The notes under the pieces were generated by a model that did no database searches, was not told the origin of the DNA, and was given only the letters and a program-made list of their open reading frames with translations. From Candidatus Krumholzibacteriota bacterium (GTDB lineage: Bacteria > Krumholzibacteriota > Krumholzibacteriia > Krumholzibacteriales > Krumholzibacteriaceae), in the NCBI GenBank assembly GCA_016933255.1, contig JAFGBF010000026.1, positions 1 to 64,000 of the forward strand: a stretch of DNA of 64,000 bases, in the 5' to 3' direction. Position 1 is the first letter of the stretch; the number at the start of each line of letters is the position of its first letter. The position numbers and the translations under genes were made by a program. Shown one piece after another: positions 44,680-53,178 of this stretch.

Positions 44680-45672
44680 ATGGAAGCACTGAACGTTGAA
44701 CGGGTAAAGAAATCTTTCAGGTCCGATATGATGTTTTCCTCAAAGGAGATCTTGCACGGCGTATCGTTTTCCGCACGTGAGGGCGAGATCCTTGGTTTTC
44801 TCGGACCCAACGGAGCGGGGAAGACGACAACGATAAAGATAATACTGGGGCTTCTGAGGCAGGATCATGGATCTGTGACTATTTTTGACAGGCCTGCAGG
44901 AGAAAAGAGATCGATGTCCAGGATAGGGTATCTTCCGGAGAATCCATTTTATTATCCTCATCTGTCCCTGAAAGAATTCCTGGAATTCTGCGGGAGATTA
45001 AGCGGGATATCAAACAAGAAGCTCGACGCAAGGTGTGAAGAAATAATTTCTCTTGTCGGTCTGGATCGGAACAAAAAACAGAAAATCAAATCCTTTTCCA
45101 AGGGAATGCTTCAGAGGACAGGACTTGCCCAGGCGATTCTGCATGACCCCGACCTTCTGATTCTTGACGAACCGTTCTCAGGACTGGATCCTGGAGGGAG
45201 AAAAACAGTAAGAGATATTATCCTTGAACTTAGAAATAACGGTAAGACGATCTTTTTCTCATCTCATATCCTTCCTGATATGGAGGCGCTTTGTGACCGT
45301 ACCGTTATCATAAACAACGGGGCCATTACAAAAAGTATCGGGCTTGATGAAATATTCAGGATCGGTGAAAACAGGATCGAGATCACAGCCAGAGGATGCA
45401 GTAGTAAAACACTCGATGACCTGAGGGATTATTTGGAGAGGGTCGATAACAAAGATGAGGAAACGTTTCTTTTTGTCAAGAAACAGGAATATATAAGAAC
45501 AGTAATCCAGCACATCTATAACTCAGGAGGGGAGATCCTGAAAGTAGCGAATGAACATCCATCTCTTGAGGAGACGTTCATGAATCTTGTCAATGGCGAA
45601 AAGGCCTCGGCCGAAAAAGCATCGGAAAAGAGTAATTCCGAGAATGAAATGAAAAAGGAGGAGGTGTCATGA
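44680..45672 (+). CDS. ABC transporter ATPase, PilH-like, in the pilus locus
   Basis: The 330-residue protein is an ABC-2-type ATPase: Walker A LGPNGAGKTTTIKIILG, Q-loop region IGYLPENPFYYPHLS, signature FSKGMLQRTGLAQ, Walker B LLILDEPFSGLDP and the switch His in FFSSHIL. A charged C-terminal tail of about 20 residues (rich in Lys, Glu and Ser) follows. In Myxococcus xanthus the pilGHI genes, an ABC system needed for pilus function, sit at the same place between pilA and pilD; this gene is the positional and sequence-type counterpart of pilH. It overlaps the permease gene by 4 nt. Confidence 0.87.
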   Translation: MEALNVERVKKSFRSDMMFSSKEILHGVSFSAREGEILGFLGPNGAGKTTTIKIILGLLRQDHGSVTIFDRPAGEKRSMSRIGYLPENPFYYPHLSLKEFLEFCGRLSGISNKKLDARCEEIISLVGLDRNKKQKIKSFSKGMLQRTGLAQAILHDPDLLILDEPFSGLDPGGRKTVRDIILELRNNGKTIFFSSHILPDMEALCDRTVIINNGAITKSIGLDEIFRIGENRIEITARGCSSKTLDDLRDYLERVDNKDEETFLFVKKQEYIRTVIQHIYNSGGEILKVANEHPSLEETFMNLVNGEKASAEKASEKSNSENEMKKEEVS

Positions 45673-46439
45673 GAAGGATCTCAAGTATCGCTCTGAATAC
45701 GTTCAGAGAGACGATCCGCCAGAAATTGATGTATTTGGTCCTGATATATATCGGTATTCTTCTCTTTAGCGTATTTGTGCTTTCTCCTCTTTCCGTTGGC
45801 GCGGCGAAGGGTAAAATAATCATTGATGTCGGGCTCGCCGGGATCTCGCTATTCGGAGTACTTACGGTAATCGTTGCCGGAAGTTCTCTTGTGCACAAAG
45901 AGATTGAAAAGAAAGCGATCTATTCAATAGTGACAAGGCCGGTATCGCGCGCTGAGTTTATTCTGGGGAAATTTTCAGGAATCGTTTTTGCGATGGCTCC
46001 GCTGATGTTGTCCATGGTCGTGGTGATGGCGGTAATGGTTCTGATAGGAAGGGGAGAGGTTACAGTTACAGTCCTGCTGGCAGCATATCTCTCCATGCTG
46101 GAAATGGTAGTAATGAGCGCTGTAGTGATCTTCTTCAGCACTTTTACTTCTCCTATCCTGACCTCTTTCTTTTCTCTCTGCTTTTTCGTGGCTGGTTCTC
46201 TCAGCGGAGATCTGACGGTTTTTGCAAACAGGTTTGGAGGGAACTCCATGAAATATTTTACGAAGGGGTTCTACTATATGCTTCCAAATCTGAAGATCTT
46301 CAATCTCAGACATGAAGCCGTGCACGATCTCAGATTTAATTCTTCCGACATCGGGATGACGACGCTTTATGCGCTGATTTACTGCGCGGTGATACTCTAT
46401 TTTGCCAACCTGCTGTTTTCGAGAAAAGAATTCTCCTGA
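45669..46439 (+). CDS. ABC-2-type permease, PilI-like, in the pilus locus
   Basis: The 256-residue protein has about six hydrophobic segments, including ISLFGVLTVIVAGSSLVHKE, GIVFAMAPLMLSMVVVMAV and TTLYALIYCAVILYFANLLF. It carries the ABC-2 phrase IEKKAIYSIVTRPVSRAEFI used by permeases of this type. It is coupled to the preceding ATPase by an ATGA-type overlap and is the counterpart of Myxococcus PilI by position. Substrate is unknown; an envelope component needed for the pilus is inferred from synteny. Confidence 0.82.
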   Translation: MRRISSIALNTFRETIRQKLMYLVLIYIGILLFSVFVLSPLSVGAAKGKIIIDVGLAGISLFGVLTVIVAGSSLVHKEIEKKAIYSIVTRPVSRAEFILGKFSGIVFAMAPLMLSMVVVMAVMVLIGRGEVTVTVLLAAYLSMLEMVVMSAVVIFFSTFTSPILTSFFSLCFFVAGSLSGDLTVFANRFGGNSMKYFTKGFYYMLPNLKIFNLRHEAVHDLRFNSSDIGMTTLYALIYCAVILYFANLLFSRKEFS

Positions 46440-46489
46440 CAGTGATTAATAAGTCATGTCAGAGTCAGGCCCCATATGAAGGACAGAAG

Positions 46490-47191
46490 ATGAATAGAAT
46501 GAGAAGCCGCATCATCAAAGTATCTATAGCAGTCCTTGCGTTAGCAATCCTGGCCAAAGCTGCCGACAGTGTCGAATATCTGGCACAGGAAAAGGTCGCG
46601 ATGGATGTATTGTATCTTCCTTCTGTAGAGTGTATGAAGATGATGTCCCTGGGATACAAAAACCTGACATCCGACCTGCTATGGTTCAAGGCTGTTCAGT
46701 ATTATGGAGGATATGTTCTTGCCCAGAACGGAATCAGGCTTTTTTCCCATCTGGTAGAATTGATCACCGAGCTTGATCCGAATTTTATAGGAGCCTATAA
46801 ACTGAGTGCCCTCGTGATTACCGAGGATCTCGATCAATACCATGAAGGAATCAGGCTTCTCGAGAAGGGCGTAGATAACAACCCAAACGATTTCTGGCTT
46901 ACATATGAACTTGGGTTTATCCATTATCTTGGTGGAAGAAATTATGAAGAAGCTCAGAGGTGGTTTGAAGTTGCGGCGTCACTTCCTGAGGCAGATGAAA
47001 GAGCTGCCAGATTTGCTGCGGCTGCCGCTGCAAAAGGTGGAAATTTCGAAGACGGGATCGCGTTATGGAAAGATCTTGCGGACAACTCCGAAAACCAATA
47101 CATAAGGGATCTGGCGCAGCGGTATATAGACAGACTCAAGATGAATGTCGAAAATGGGGAAGGTGCCGGTAAGAGTACGAACGGGAGCTGA
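46490..47191 (+). CDS. Membrane-anchored TPR-like protein of the pilus locus
   Basis: The 233-residue protein has an N-terminal membrane anchor (IIKVSIAVLALAILAKAADS). It is followed by helical repeats with TPR character (LFSHLVELITELDPNFIGAY, GIRLLEKGVDNNPNDFWLTY and EEAQRWFEVAASLPEADERA). The segment LTSDLLWFKAVQYYGGYV is characteristic of a family found beside ABC permeases in deltaproteobacterial and FCB pilus loci. It occupies a place near that of Myxococcus pilG, but I cannot claim homology. ATG 46490 is preferred, with AAGGACAG upstream; in-frame GTG 46442 and ATG 46499 are alternatives. Confidence 0.72.
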   Translation: MNRMRSRIIKVSIAVLALAILAKAADSVEYLAQEKVAMDVLYLPSVECMKMMSLGYKNLTSDLLWFKAVQYYGGYVLAQNGIRLFSHLVELITELDPNFIGAYKLSALVITEDLDQYHEGIRLLEKGVDNNPNDFWLTYELGFIHYLGGRNYEEAQRWFEVAASLPEADERAARFAAAAAAKGGNFEDGIALWKDLADNSENQYIRDLAQRYIDRLKMNVENGEGAGKSTNGS

Positions 47192-47233
47192 GATTCCGAT
47201 CCTTGCAGCAGACTGCAGAAAGAGATAATAGAT

Positions 47234-48001
47234 ATGGATATTCTCGTCTTGATCCCCGCCGTGCTGGCAGGGTCTGTTTTTGGATCCTTCCTTAATGTCG
47301 TAATATACAGGCTTCCCCTTGGAATATCGATAGTCAGGCCAAGGTCGTCCTGCACTCGCTGCTCCCGACAGATCCGATGGTACGAGAATATACCTGTGAT
47401 AAGCTACATTCTTATAAGGGGGAGATGCAGAGGATGCGGAGAAAAGATTTCTCCAAGATATCCCGCTGTCGAACTGCTCGGTGCTCTTATCGCGGTCGTT
47501 GCCGTATACAGGTCGGGATATTCTGTCGAGTCTCTTATATCCTTCTCTTTTCTAATGGCGCTTCTGGCAGTAACCTTTATCGACTGGGAGCACAGGATCA
47601 TTCCTGACGAGATCAGTCTTACTTTCATCGCCATAGGAATAGCCTGGAGTCTGTTTGATCCCCATCTGTCATTTCCTGATTCTCTTTTCGGAGCGCTGGC
47701 GGGAGGCGGATCGCTGTGGCTTGTCGGAACCTTATACAAGCTGGCGAGACATAAAGAGGGGATGGGTGGAGGAGATGTAAAACTGATGGGGATGATAGGG
47801 GCATTTTTAGGCATCAAATTGATTCTTCCGGTTATTGTCACTGCATCCTTTCTCGGTTCGGTCTACGGAATTTATCTGTTGAGATCGAAAAAAGGGGAAG
47901 CTCAGACATCTGTAGCTTTTGGTTCCTTCCTGGCTCCTGCAGCAGCAGTCTGCATGATCTTTGGCAGCCGTCTCCTTTCATGGTATTTTACAAAGTTCTG
48001 A
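47234..48001 (+). CDS. pilD: Prepilin peptidase / N-methyltransferase PilD
   Basis: PilD cleaves prepilin leaders and methylates the new N-terminus in the inner membrane. The 255 residues show the N-terminal GSFLNVVIYRLP and a zinc tetracysteine (CTRC at 40-43, CRGC at 65-68). They also show the aspartyl-protease pair D117 (FIDWEHRIIPDE) and D181 (GGGDVKLMGMIGAFLG) among about seven membrane helices. It would process PilA encoded 3 kb upstream. It ends the ABC-TPR-pilD unit before a 361-bp gap. Confidence 0.96.
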   Translation: MDILVLIPAVLAGSVFGSFLNVVIYRLPLGISIVRPRSSCTRCSRQIRWYENIPVISYILIRGRCRGCGEKISPRYPAVELLGALIAVVAVYRSGYSVESLISFSFLMALLAVTFIDWEHRIIPDEISLTFIAIGIAWSLFDPHLSFPDSLFGALAGGGSLWLVGTLYKLARHKEGMGGGDVKLMGMIGAFLGIKLILPVIVTASFLGSVYGIYLLRSKKGEAQTSVAFGSFLAPAAAVCMIFGSRLLSWYFTKF

Positions 48002-48109
48002 AAAACCAGGCCATATTTCGAGAGATGATCTTCCTCATAATTTATCAGATCCGAACTTTGGAGCAGAACCCGGCATGAGGCAAAATGCCCAGTCTGTTCT
48101 TTTTGGCAC

Positions 48110-48130
48110 TTTGCACAAGAATCTTGCAAA
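48110..48130. promoter_or_regulatory. Inverted repeat upstream of the pilM promoter, possible activator site
   Basis: TTTGCA (48110-48115) and TGCAAA (48125-48130) are exact reverse complements, and the interior contains a second palindrome CAAGA-A-TCTTG. It lies about 90 bp upstream of the sigma-54-type promoter, a usual distance for an NtrC-family enhancer site. No protein is shown to bind it. Confidence 0.4.
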
Positions 48131-48219
48131 AGATGACTGAAAAATCACAGCTCACAGCGACTGCCATCTATAAGAACAAGTAAATAAATCAGATACAACT
48201 GCGGGCCAGGAGTTCTCTT

Positions 48220-48235
48220 TGGCACATTTGTTGCG
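48220..48235 (+). promoter_or_regulatory. Sigma-54-type promoter upstream of pilMNOPQ
   Basis: TGGCACATTTGTTGCG is an excellent -24/-12 match, with GG at 48221-48222 and GC at 48233-48234. The predicted start is near 48246, giving a leader of about 117 nt before the pilM ATG. Confidence 0.88.
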
Positions 48236-48362
48236 TGTTCTGCCTTTCGAGGAAATAAACAGTACGTTTTATCATTGATTGGACTTTAATTGAGCGATTT
48301 TTGAGCGAAGGACTCAAGAACGGATATTTTATTTTCAGTTAATCGAAAAGGCTGGTGCGGGA

Positions 48363-49448
48363 ATGATCTCTCTACCATTCAAAAAAAAGGCTTCTACCGT
48401 TGGTCTTGACATCGGTTCGAGTCTTATCAAGGCGATCGAGATCGATCACTCCGGGGATGTTCCACGGATAGTGCATTTCGGTATGAACAGGTTGTTGCCC
48501 GAGGCAATTGTCGAGGGTGAGATCATGGATCGCAGCCTGGTGATCGACGGTATCAAGGAATGCATGGCTCAGGCAGGAATAACTTCGACAGAGGTAGTCA
48601 CTGCAGTTTCGGGCCGAGCTGTCATAGTAAAAAAAGTTGTCATGGACAAAATGGCTCCCGAGGACGCACAGGAAGCTATCTACTGGGAAGCAGAGCAGCA
48701 TATTCCTTTCGATATCGATGATGTCTGCCTTGACTTTCAGATACTTCGCGAGGATATAGGCGCAAACCAGATGGAGGTCCTTCTGGTGGCGGCGAAGAAA
48801 GACATGGTCAATAATCATTCAACGATAATCACCGATGCTGATCTGACAGCAAGAATCGTGGATGTCGATTCATTCGCCGTACAGAATTGTTTTGAGACAA
48901 ACCATGGCATCTCGGATGAGAATAGCTCGTCGGAAGATGAAAAAGTAATTGGTCTCATCAATATCGGAAGTGATGTAACCAACATAAATATAATACAGGG
49001 AAACAGTCCTCATTTTACAAGGGACATAAGTACCGGTTCAAGTAACTTCATCGAACTTCTCCAGAAAGAACTGAGCATAGATTATGAAGCTGCTCAGAAT
49101 GTGATTTCAGGAAATCTTGGAGAGTTGGATAGTGACAAAACGAAAGCAGTAATAAAAGAGGCTTCCGAAGATTTGATACTCGGAATAGAACGCAGCATCT
49201 CTTTTATGAAAGCTGCAGGCGATGCTGAGAAGATCGACGAGGTCGTTCTGAGTGGAGGCGGCGCACGGATACCTTTCCTTAAAGAGATTCTTACAGAGAG
49301 GCACGGAATAGAGTTCACAGTCCACAATCCTCTGGAAGGCATCGATTACGATGAAGAGATCTTTGAAGGGTACGAAGAGGATATTGAAAATATTGCTCCG
49401 CTACTTACCGTCGGAATAGGGCTCGCTTTGAGAAAGGCGGGAAAATAA
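48363..49448 (+). CDS. pilM: Type IV pilus assembly protein PilM
   Basis: PilM is an actin-like cytoplasmic ATP-binding protein that docks on the PilN N-terminus. The 361 residues show the phosphate-1 motif VGLDIGSSLIKAIEID, the SHS2 segment (VVTAVSGRAVIVKKVVMDKM), INIGSDVTNINII, and VVLSGGGARIPFL near the end. Its stop overlaps the pilN start. The start codon has only a weak GCGGGA just before it, so the exact start is slightly less certain, but the N-terminus matches the family. Confidence 0.95.
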   Translation: MISLPFKKKASTVGLDIGSSLIKAIEIDHSGDVPRIVHFGMNRLLPEAIVEGEIMDRSLVIDGIKECMAQAGITSTEVVTAVSGRAVIVKKVVMDKMAPEDAQEAIYWEAEQHIPFDIDDVCLDFQILREDIGANQMEVLLVAAKKDMVNNHSTIITDADLTARIVDVDSFAVQNCFETNHGISDENSSSEDEKVIGLINIGSDVTNINIIQGNSPHFTRDISTGSSNFIELLQKELSIDYEAAQNVISGNLGELDSDKTKAVIKEASEDLILGIERSISFMKAAGDAEKIDEVVLSGGGARIPFLKEILTERHGIEFTVHNPLEGIDYDEEIFEGYEEDIENIAPLLTVGIGLALRKAGK

Positions 49449-50002
49449 TGATTAGGATCAATCTTCTTCCACCGGAAGACAGGGTAAAAAAACGGGAATT
49501 TAATCTGCCCGAGATGTCGACGATATACCTTGTGGCGGCGGTCGTCGTATTCTTTGTGTCAGTCACTCTTGTAGGAATGATCCAGTCTCATAAGGTAAGA
49601 GACCTGGAAAATAAAATGAAAATCGCAACTGAAGAATCAAAAAAACTTGCTCCTCAGCTTGCGAAGATAAAGCAGATCACCAGAGAGCGTGAAGAAGTCG
49701 ACCGCAGACTCAGTCTGATCACTTCTCTCGACAGGAACCGTTATTTCAGGGTGAAACTTCTTAACGATATCGGCTTAAAGATTCCGGCCAACTGCTGGCT
49801 TACCGAAATCAACGAGGGTTCTCCCAACAATTTTGTGATTGACGGTGTCGCGTTCTCAAATTACACGATCGCGGATATGATATCTAATCTTGAGGCTTCT
49901 CCGGTTTTTACCCATGTAGGACTGAATGTCGCTGAGAAGGGTGAGATCAATAAACGAGAAGTCATGAAATTCAGTTTAAGCGCTAGCGCAATGCCTCAGT
50001 AG
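49448..50002 (+). CDS. pilN: Type IV pilus assembly protein PilN
   Basis: PilN is an inner-membrane alignment protein. The N-terminal cytoplasmic peptide MIRINLLPPEDRVKKRE is the conserved PilM-binding INLLP motif. A single membrane helix (IYLVAAVVVFFVSVTLVGMI), a coiled coil and a ferredoxin-like domain follow (KIPANCWLTEINEGSPNNFV). At 184 residues it is typical. It overlaps pilM by one base and lies 18 bp before pilO. Confidence 0.94.
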   Translation: MIRINLLPPEDRVKKREFNLPEMSTIYLVAAVVVFFVSVTLVGMIQSHKVRDLENKMKIATEESKKLAPQLAKIKQITREREEVDRRLSLITSLDRNRYFRVKLLNDIGLKIPANCWLTEINEGSPNNFVIDGVAFSNYTIADMISNLEASPVFTHVGLNVAEKGEINKREVMKFSLSASAMPQ

Positions 50003-50020
50003 GGAAGAGAGGTTTCAAAA

Positions 50021-50644
50021 ATGGATTTTAAAGATCCGCAAGTACAGAAGTCGCTTATCGTTGGAATACTACTTCTGATATTCGGCTACGTCTATTTCTT
50101 CACGGCTTTCCTGCCATTCTTCTATTCACCTCAGAAGGCGAAAATAAACACGCTTACCGGTGAATACGAGAAGATGAGCGCAGAGCTCGAAAAAGCAAGA
50201 CAGACCGTGGGGAATCTGGCGAAACTGGAAAACGAGTATGACAGGCTGCATGAAAAATGGGTAGCAGCTCAGGATCTTCTCCCTCAGGAGGAAGAAGTGG
50301 CCAGGCTGCTGAGGAAGATCACTAAGGCTGGAAATCAGGCCGGTGTGGAATTTTCGCTTTTTGAGCCTCAGGCTCAGGTAAGGCGCGAGTTTATAATCGA
50401 GCATCCAGTGAAGGTCGTGGTACAGGGACAGTATCATGATGTTGGAATCTTTCTTTCCAAGGTAGCGAACCTCGACAGAATCATAAATGTGAATGGCATT
50501 CATATTAAGTCTGTAAAAGAAAAATCTTCGAATAAGAGCAAAGTGGGAAGAGATCATACGATCGAGATCGATATGACTATGGTTGCCTACACGCTTCAGA
50601 AAGGTGGTGTGGAAGCTGATGCAAACGCGAAGGAAAAGTCTTAA
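50021..50644 (+). CDS. pilO: Type IV pilus assembly protein PilO
   Basis: PilO pairs with PilN in the inner-membrane alignment complex. The 207-residue protein has one N-terminal membrane helix (SLIVGILLLIFGYVYFFTAF), a coiled coil (INTLTGEYEKMSAELEKARQ), and a ferredoxin-like domain with LLPQEEEVARLLRKITKAGN and VVVQGQYHDVGIFLSKVANL. That last stretch is a clear PilO signature. Its 3' end overlaps pilP by 26 nt. Confidence 0.94.
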   Translation: MDFKDPQVQKSLIVGILLLIFGYVYFFTAFLPFFYSPQKAKINTLTGEYEKMSAELEKARQTVGNLAKLENEYDRLHEKWVAAQDLLPQEEEVARLLRKITKAGNQAGVEFSLFEPQAQVRREFIIEHPVKVVVQGQYHDVGIFLSKVANLDRIINVNGIHIKSVKEKSSNKSKVGRDHTIEIDMTMVAYTLQKGGVEADANAKEKS

Positions 50645-51080
50645 GTCAATATGGAAGGTCCTGCTTGGTTCGGCAGCGCCTGTCCTTCTTCTCGTTCTTG
50701 TTGCTCTGCCGCTGCGTGTACTGGCTGAAGGAACAGCAAAGAAGGAAAATGATTTTAGAGAGAAACATTATTTTTACAAAGCTTTTAACACGAGAGACCC
50801 GTTCCAGAGTCTTGTAGAAGGTGAATTCGAGGAAAACGAATACGAACTCGTAGATATCTACAGTGTCAAACTTGTCGGGATCCTTACCGGCGGCATGGAG
50901 AAATTCGCAATGCTCGAAGACAAGAACGGGTATGGGTATATCATCAAGACTGGTGATCCGATCAGACACGGAAGCATCGTATCTATCGGGGAACAGACCC
51001 TTGTCGCGAGATTAACTATGTTTGGACAGACTAACAGTGTAACCCTCCGGCTGGAGGGCAGAGAGGGAAAAGGAGAATAA
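50619..51080 (+). CDS. pilP: Type IV pilus assembly protein PilP
   Basis: PilP is the inner-membrane protein that connects PilNO to the secretin PilQ. The 153 residues have an N-terminal hydrophobic segment (VLLLVLVALPLRVLAEG) and no lipobox Cys, although many PilP proteins are lipoproteins. A linker with NTRDPFQSLVE and a homology-region domain follow (YSVKLVGILTGG, KNGYGYIIKTGDPI). ATG 50619 is chosen for its signal-like N-terminus; a start at 50583 would overlap pilO more. Confidence 0.88.
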   Translation: MQTRRKSLKSIWKVLLGSAAPVLLLVLVALPLRVLAEGTAKKENDFREKHYFYKAFNTRDPFQSLVEGEFEENEYELVDIYSVKLVGILTGGMEKFAMLEDKNGYGYIIKTGDPIRHGSIVSIGEQTLVARLTMFGQTNSVTLRLEGREGKGE

Positions 51081-51081
51081 G

Positions 51082-53031
51082 ATGATGAGTGTACGTAAAG
51101 TGACTCTGATAGTTCTCGCTGGCCTGTTGTTGCCGTGCCTGAGCCTTTCCGCCGGTGATAATGATTCTGAGATCAACGCTCTTAAAGTCGTTTCTGTCGA
51201 CGGCAAGGCGAGGATCGAAATCAGCAAGACCGGTGACGTGGAGTTCAAAGTCTTCAGGATGGCTGAACCTGACAGGTTGGTCGTTGATTGTATCGGAGCA
51301 AGATATGATATTCGGAACGTTGATAACGACCGGCAGAATGATATAGTATCAAAGGTCCGTACAAGTCAGTTCCAGACTGATCCGGTTCTTATCAGCAGGA
51401 TAGTCGTCGATCTCAATAAAAAGGTCGATTTTCAGTTGTTCGAAGATGGAGAGGTCCAGGTAGTCGAACTAACAGGAAAAACGGATGCCAAGTTGGCCTC
51501 TTCCGCTGACGAATCCGAAAAGACAGCTCCTGTTCTTCCCGTAGTTATCGAAAAAGCTCCGGTTGAAGCACCAGTAGTGTTGTCTGCTGCTTCAGTCGGC
51601 ACCGCTCTTCCGGTGATCAAACCGGAAGCGGCAGAGGATGTCAATGGCTGGGAACAGGCTCCTGTCAAGGTCGCCGCAAAGACAGCAGTGGAAACGCCCA
51701 AGGCAGATTCTCCTTGGATAAGCAACGACAATGAAGTCAAAAAACACGATGTCGCAGTGCAGGATGTCTATGTGCCTGTCACTGGAACACCGGTCAATAA
51801 TGAAATGGTTCCGTGGTCTGAATCGTATGTGCGCGGAGCTGCCGCAGACGGCGGCGGTCTCGGAATGGGTTCGAAAAAGATCACCATAGATGCCCAGGCT
51901 GCCGATATCAAGACGGTGCTGAGAACGATCTCAGAGTTTGCGGGCGTTAACATAGTTGCCGGAAAAGGCGTCGAAGGAGAGGTTTATGTTCATCTCAAGG
52001 ACTGTCCATGGCAGGAAGCCCTTGACGTTGTTCTGAAAGCTAATGGTTATGGGTATCGGGAGGAATTCGGAATGATCCGCGTCGCGGAACTGTCGACTCT
52101 TCTCAGAGAGGAACTCGAGATCCAGACCGCGGCGAAGAAAAAGGATGATCTCCTTCCGCTGGTCACCAGGATTATCTATATAAATGACGCAGATGCCAAG
52201 GAACTCGGCAGAGCTCTTTCCGAGATGGTATCCAATCGCGGAAGTATAAGTGTCGATGAAGGGAGTAATTCCCTCATTGTTGTCGATATTGATAGAAATG
52301 TTGAAATGGTCTCAGAGATGGTCAAGAAACTCGATATGAAGACATTTCAGGTGGATATAAATGCCAAGCTGGTCGAGATCGACGTTGAGACCTCTCGCGA
52401 ACTCGGGATCGATTGGGGTGTCTTGAATCTGAACTCCTCTGATTTCCCCGATGCGACAGGAAGCGTTGAAGTCACAGCCGGGATATCGAAGTCAGCCGGA
52501 ACTGTAAGGTTCGGTCTGGCGAAATCCTGGGGAGAAATCAATGCGATACTCCAGATGCTTGAAAAGACTAACAAGGCCAATATCATCTCGAATCCGAGGA
52601 TTACGACGATGGATAACAGAGAGGCCAGCATCCTTGTAGGTAAGGAGATTCCGTTGATCGTAGCCGATGAAGCGGGAAATCCTGTTACCGAGCTTACCAA
52701 GATCGGTATTATCCTGAAAGTAATACCTCACGTAAATACTGACAGGACCATCACGCTGGATCTCCATCCTGAAGTCAGTGAACTTCAGTCTGAGGCCACT
52801 GCTCAGGGCGGCGTGATAATCACCATGGCGGAAGCTGATACCAGGGTAGTGGTCAATGATGGTGAGACAGCCGTTATAGGTGGTTTGATAAAGAATGTAG
52901 AGACTGAACTTGTAACTGGAGTTCCGTACCTGAAGAATATTCCTTTCCTTGGAAGGTTATTCTCTTCGCAGTCGAAGATCAATAAGAATACGGAACTTGT
53001 GATATTTGTGACTCCGACGATAGTGGAATAA
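51082..53031 (+). CDS. pilQ: Type IV pilus secretin PilQ
   Basis: PilQ forms the outer-membrane gate for the pilus. The 649 residues comprise a signal peptide, one AMIN domain (about 28-125; ARIEISKTGDVEFKVFRM) for peptidoglycan binding, and an Ala/Pro/Val-rich linker. The N0/STN domain follows (ADIKTVLRTISEFAGVNIVA), then an N1 domain and the secretin core (ANIISNPRITTMDNREASIL, GVPYLKNIPFLGRLFSS, and TELVIFVTPTIVE at the end). PilQ proteins often have two or three AMIN domains; here I see one. AAGGAG precedes the ATG by 7 nt. It is the last gene of the pilus locus, followed by a terminator. Confidence 0.96.
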   Translation: MMSVRKVTLIVLAGLLLPCLSLSAGDNDSEINALKVVSVDGKARIEISKTGDVEFKVFRMAEPDRLVVDCIGARYDIRNVDNDRQNDIVSKVRTSQFQTDPVLISRIVVDLNKKVDFQLFEDGEVQVVELTGKTDAKLASSADESEKTAPVLPVVIEKAPVEAPVVLSAASVGTALPVIKPEAAEDVNGWEQAPVKVAAKTAVETPKADSPWISNDNEVKKHDVAVQDVYVPVTGTPVNNEMVPWSESYVRGAAADGGGLGMGSKKITIDAQAADIKTVLRTISEFAGVNIVAGKGVEGEVYVHLKDCPWQEALDVVLKANGYGYREEFGMIRVAELSTLLREELEIQTAAKKKDDLLPLVTRIIYINDADAKELGRALSEMVSNRGSISVDEGSNSLIVVDIDRNVEMVSEMVKKLDMKTFQVDINAKLVEIDVETSRELGIDWGVLNLNSSDFPDATGSVEVTAGISKSAGTVRFGLAKSWGEINAILQMLEKTNKANIISNPRITTMDNREASILVGKEIPLIVADEAGNPVTELTKIGIILKVIPHVNTDRTITLDLHPEVSELQSEATAQGGVIITMAEADTRVVVNDGETAVIGGLIKNVETELVTGVPYLKNIPFLGRLFSSQSKINKNTELVIFVTPTIVE

Positions 53032-53056
53032 CCTTGCCCCCTCCACTGACCGTCGT

Positions 53057-53095
53057 GCCCTCGGGAGTTTTCCCTGACTTCCGGGGGCTTTTTTT
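53057..53095 (+). terminator. Rho-independent terminator after pilQ
   Basis: A 12-bp stem pairs 53057-53068 with 53077-53088 (outer part GCCCTCGG with CCGGGGGC, two G-U wobbles) around an 8-base loop. Seven T residues follow. It stands 25 bp after the pilQ stop and closes the pilus locus. Confidence 0.9.
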
Positions 53096-53114
53096 ATCTG
53101 TTTCCGAAGATTGA

Positions 53115-53178
53115 AAAAACAGGTTCAAAGCCCTGGAATCCTGTATTTCTCTGGAGACTTAAAAACAGGTTCAAAGCC
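53115..53178. repeat. Two 18-bp exact direct repeats before rsmD
   Basis: AAAAACAGGTTCAAAGCC occurs at 53115-53132 and again at 53161-53178, 46 bp apart start to start. The copies lie between the pilQ terminator and rsmD. They could be operator or binding-protein sites; no third copy was noticed in the window. Confidence 0.75.

Larger units (their letters stand above)
48002..48362. other. 361-bp non-coding region between pilD and pilM
   Basis: No gene is seen. A weak hairpin GGCAT/ATGCC (48072-48076 and 48085-48089) followed by a T-rich stretch may end the pilD transcript. An inverted repeat lies at 48110-48130, and a sigma-54-type promoter at 48220-48235 starts the pilMNOPQ unit. The rest is AT-rich leader. 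Confidence 0.6.

Noticed and set aside
48072-48104. Terminator after pilD
   Set aside because: The stem is only five base pairs and the T-rich stretch is separated and interrupted; too weak to call as a feature on its own.
53115-53178. GGTTCAAAGCC in the direct repeats resembles a tRNA T-arm
   Set aside because: The flanking bases do not pair as a proper T-stem, and there is no D-arm, anticodon arm or acceptor stem nearby.
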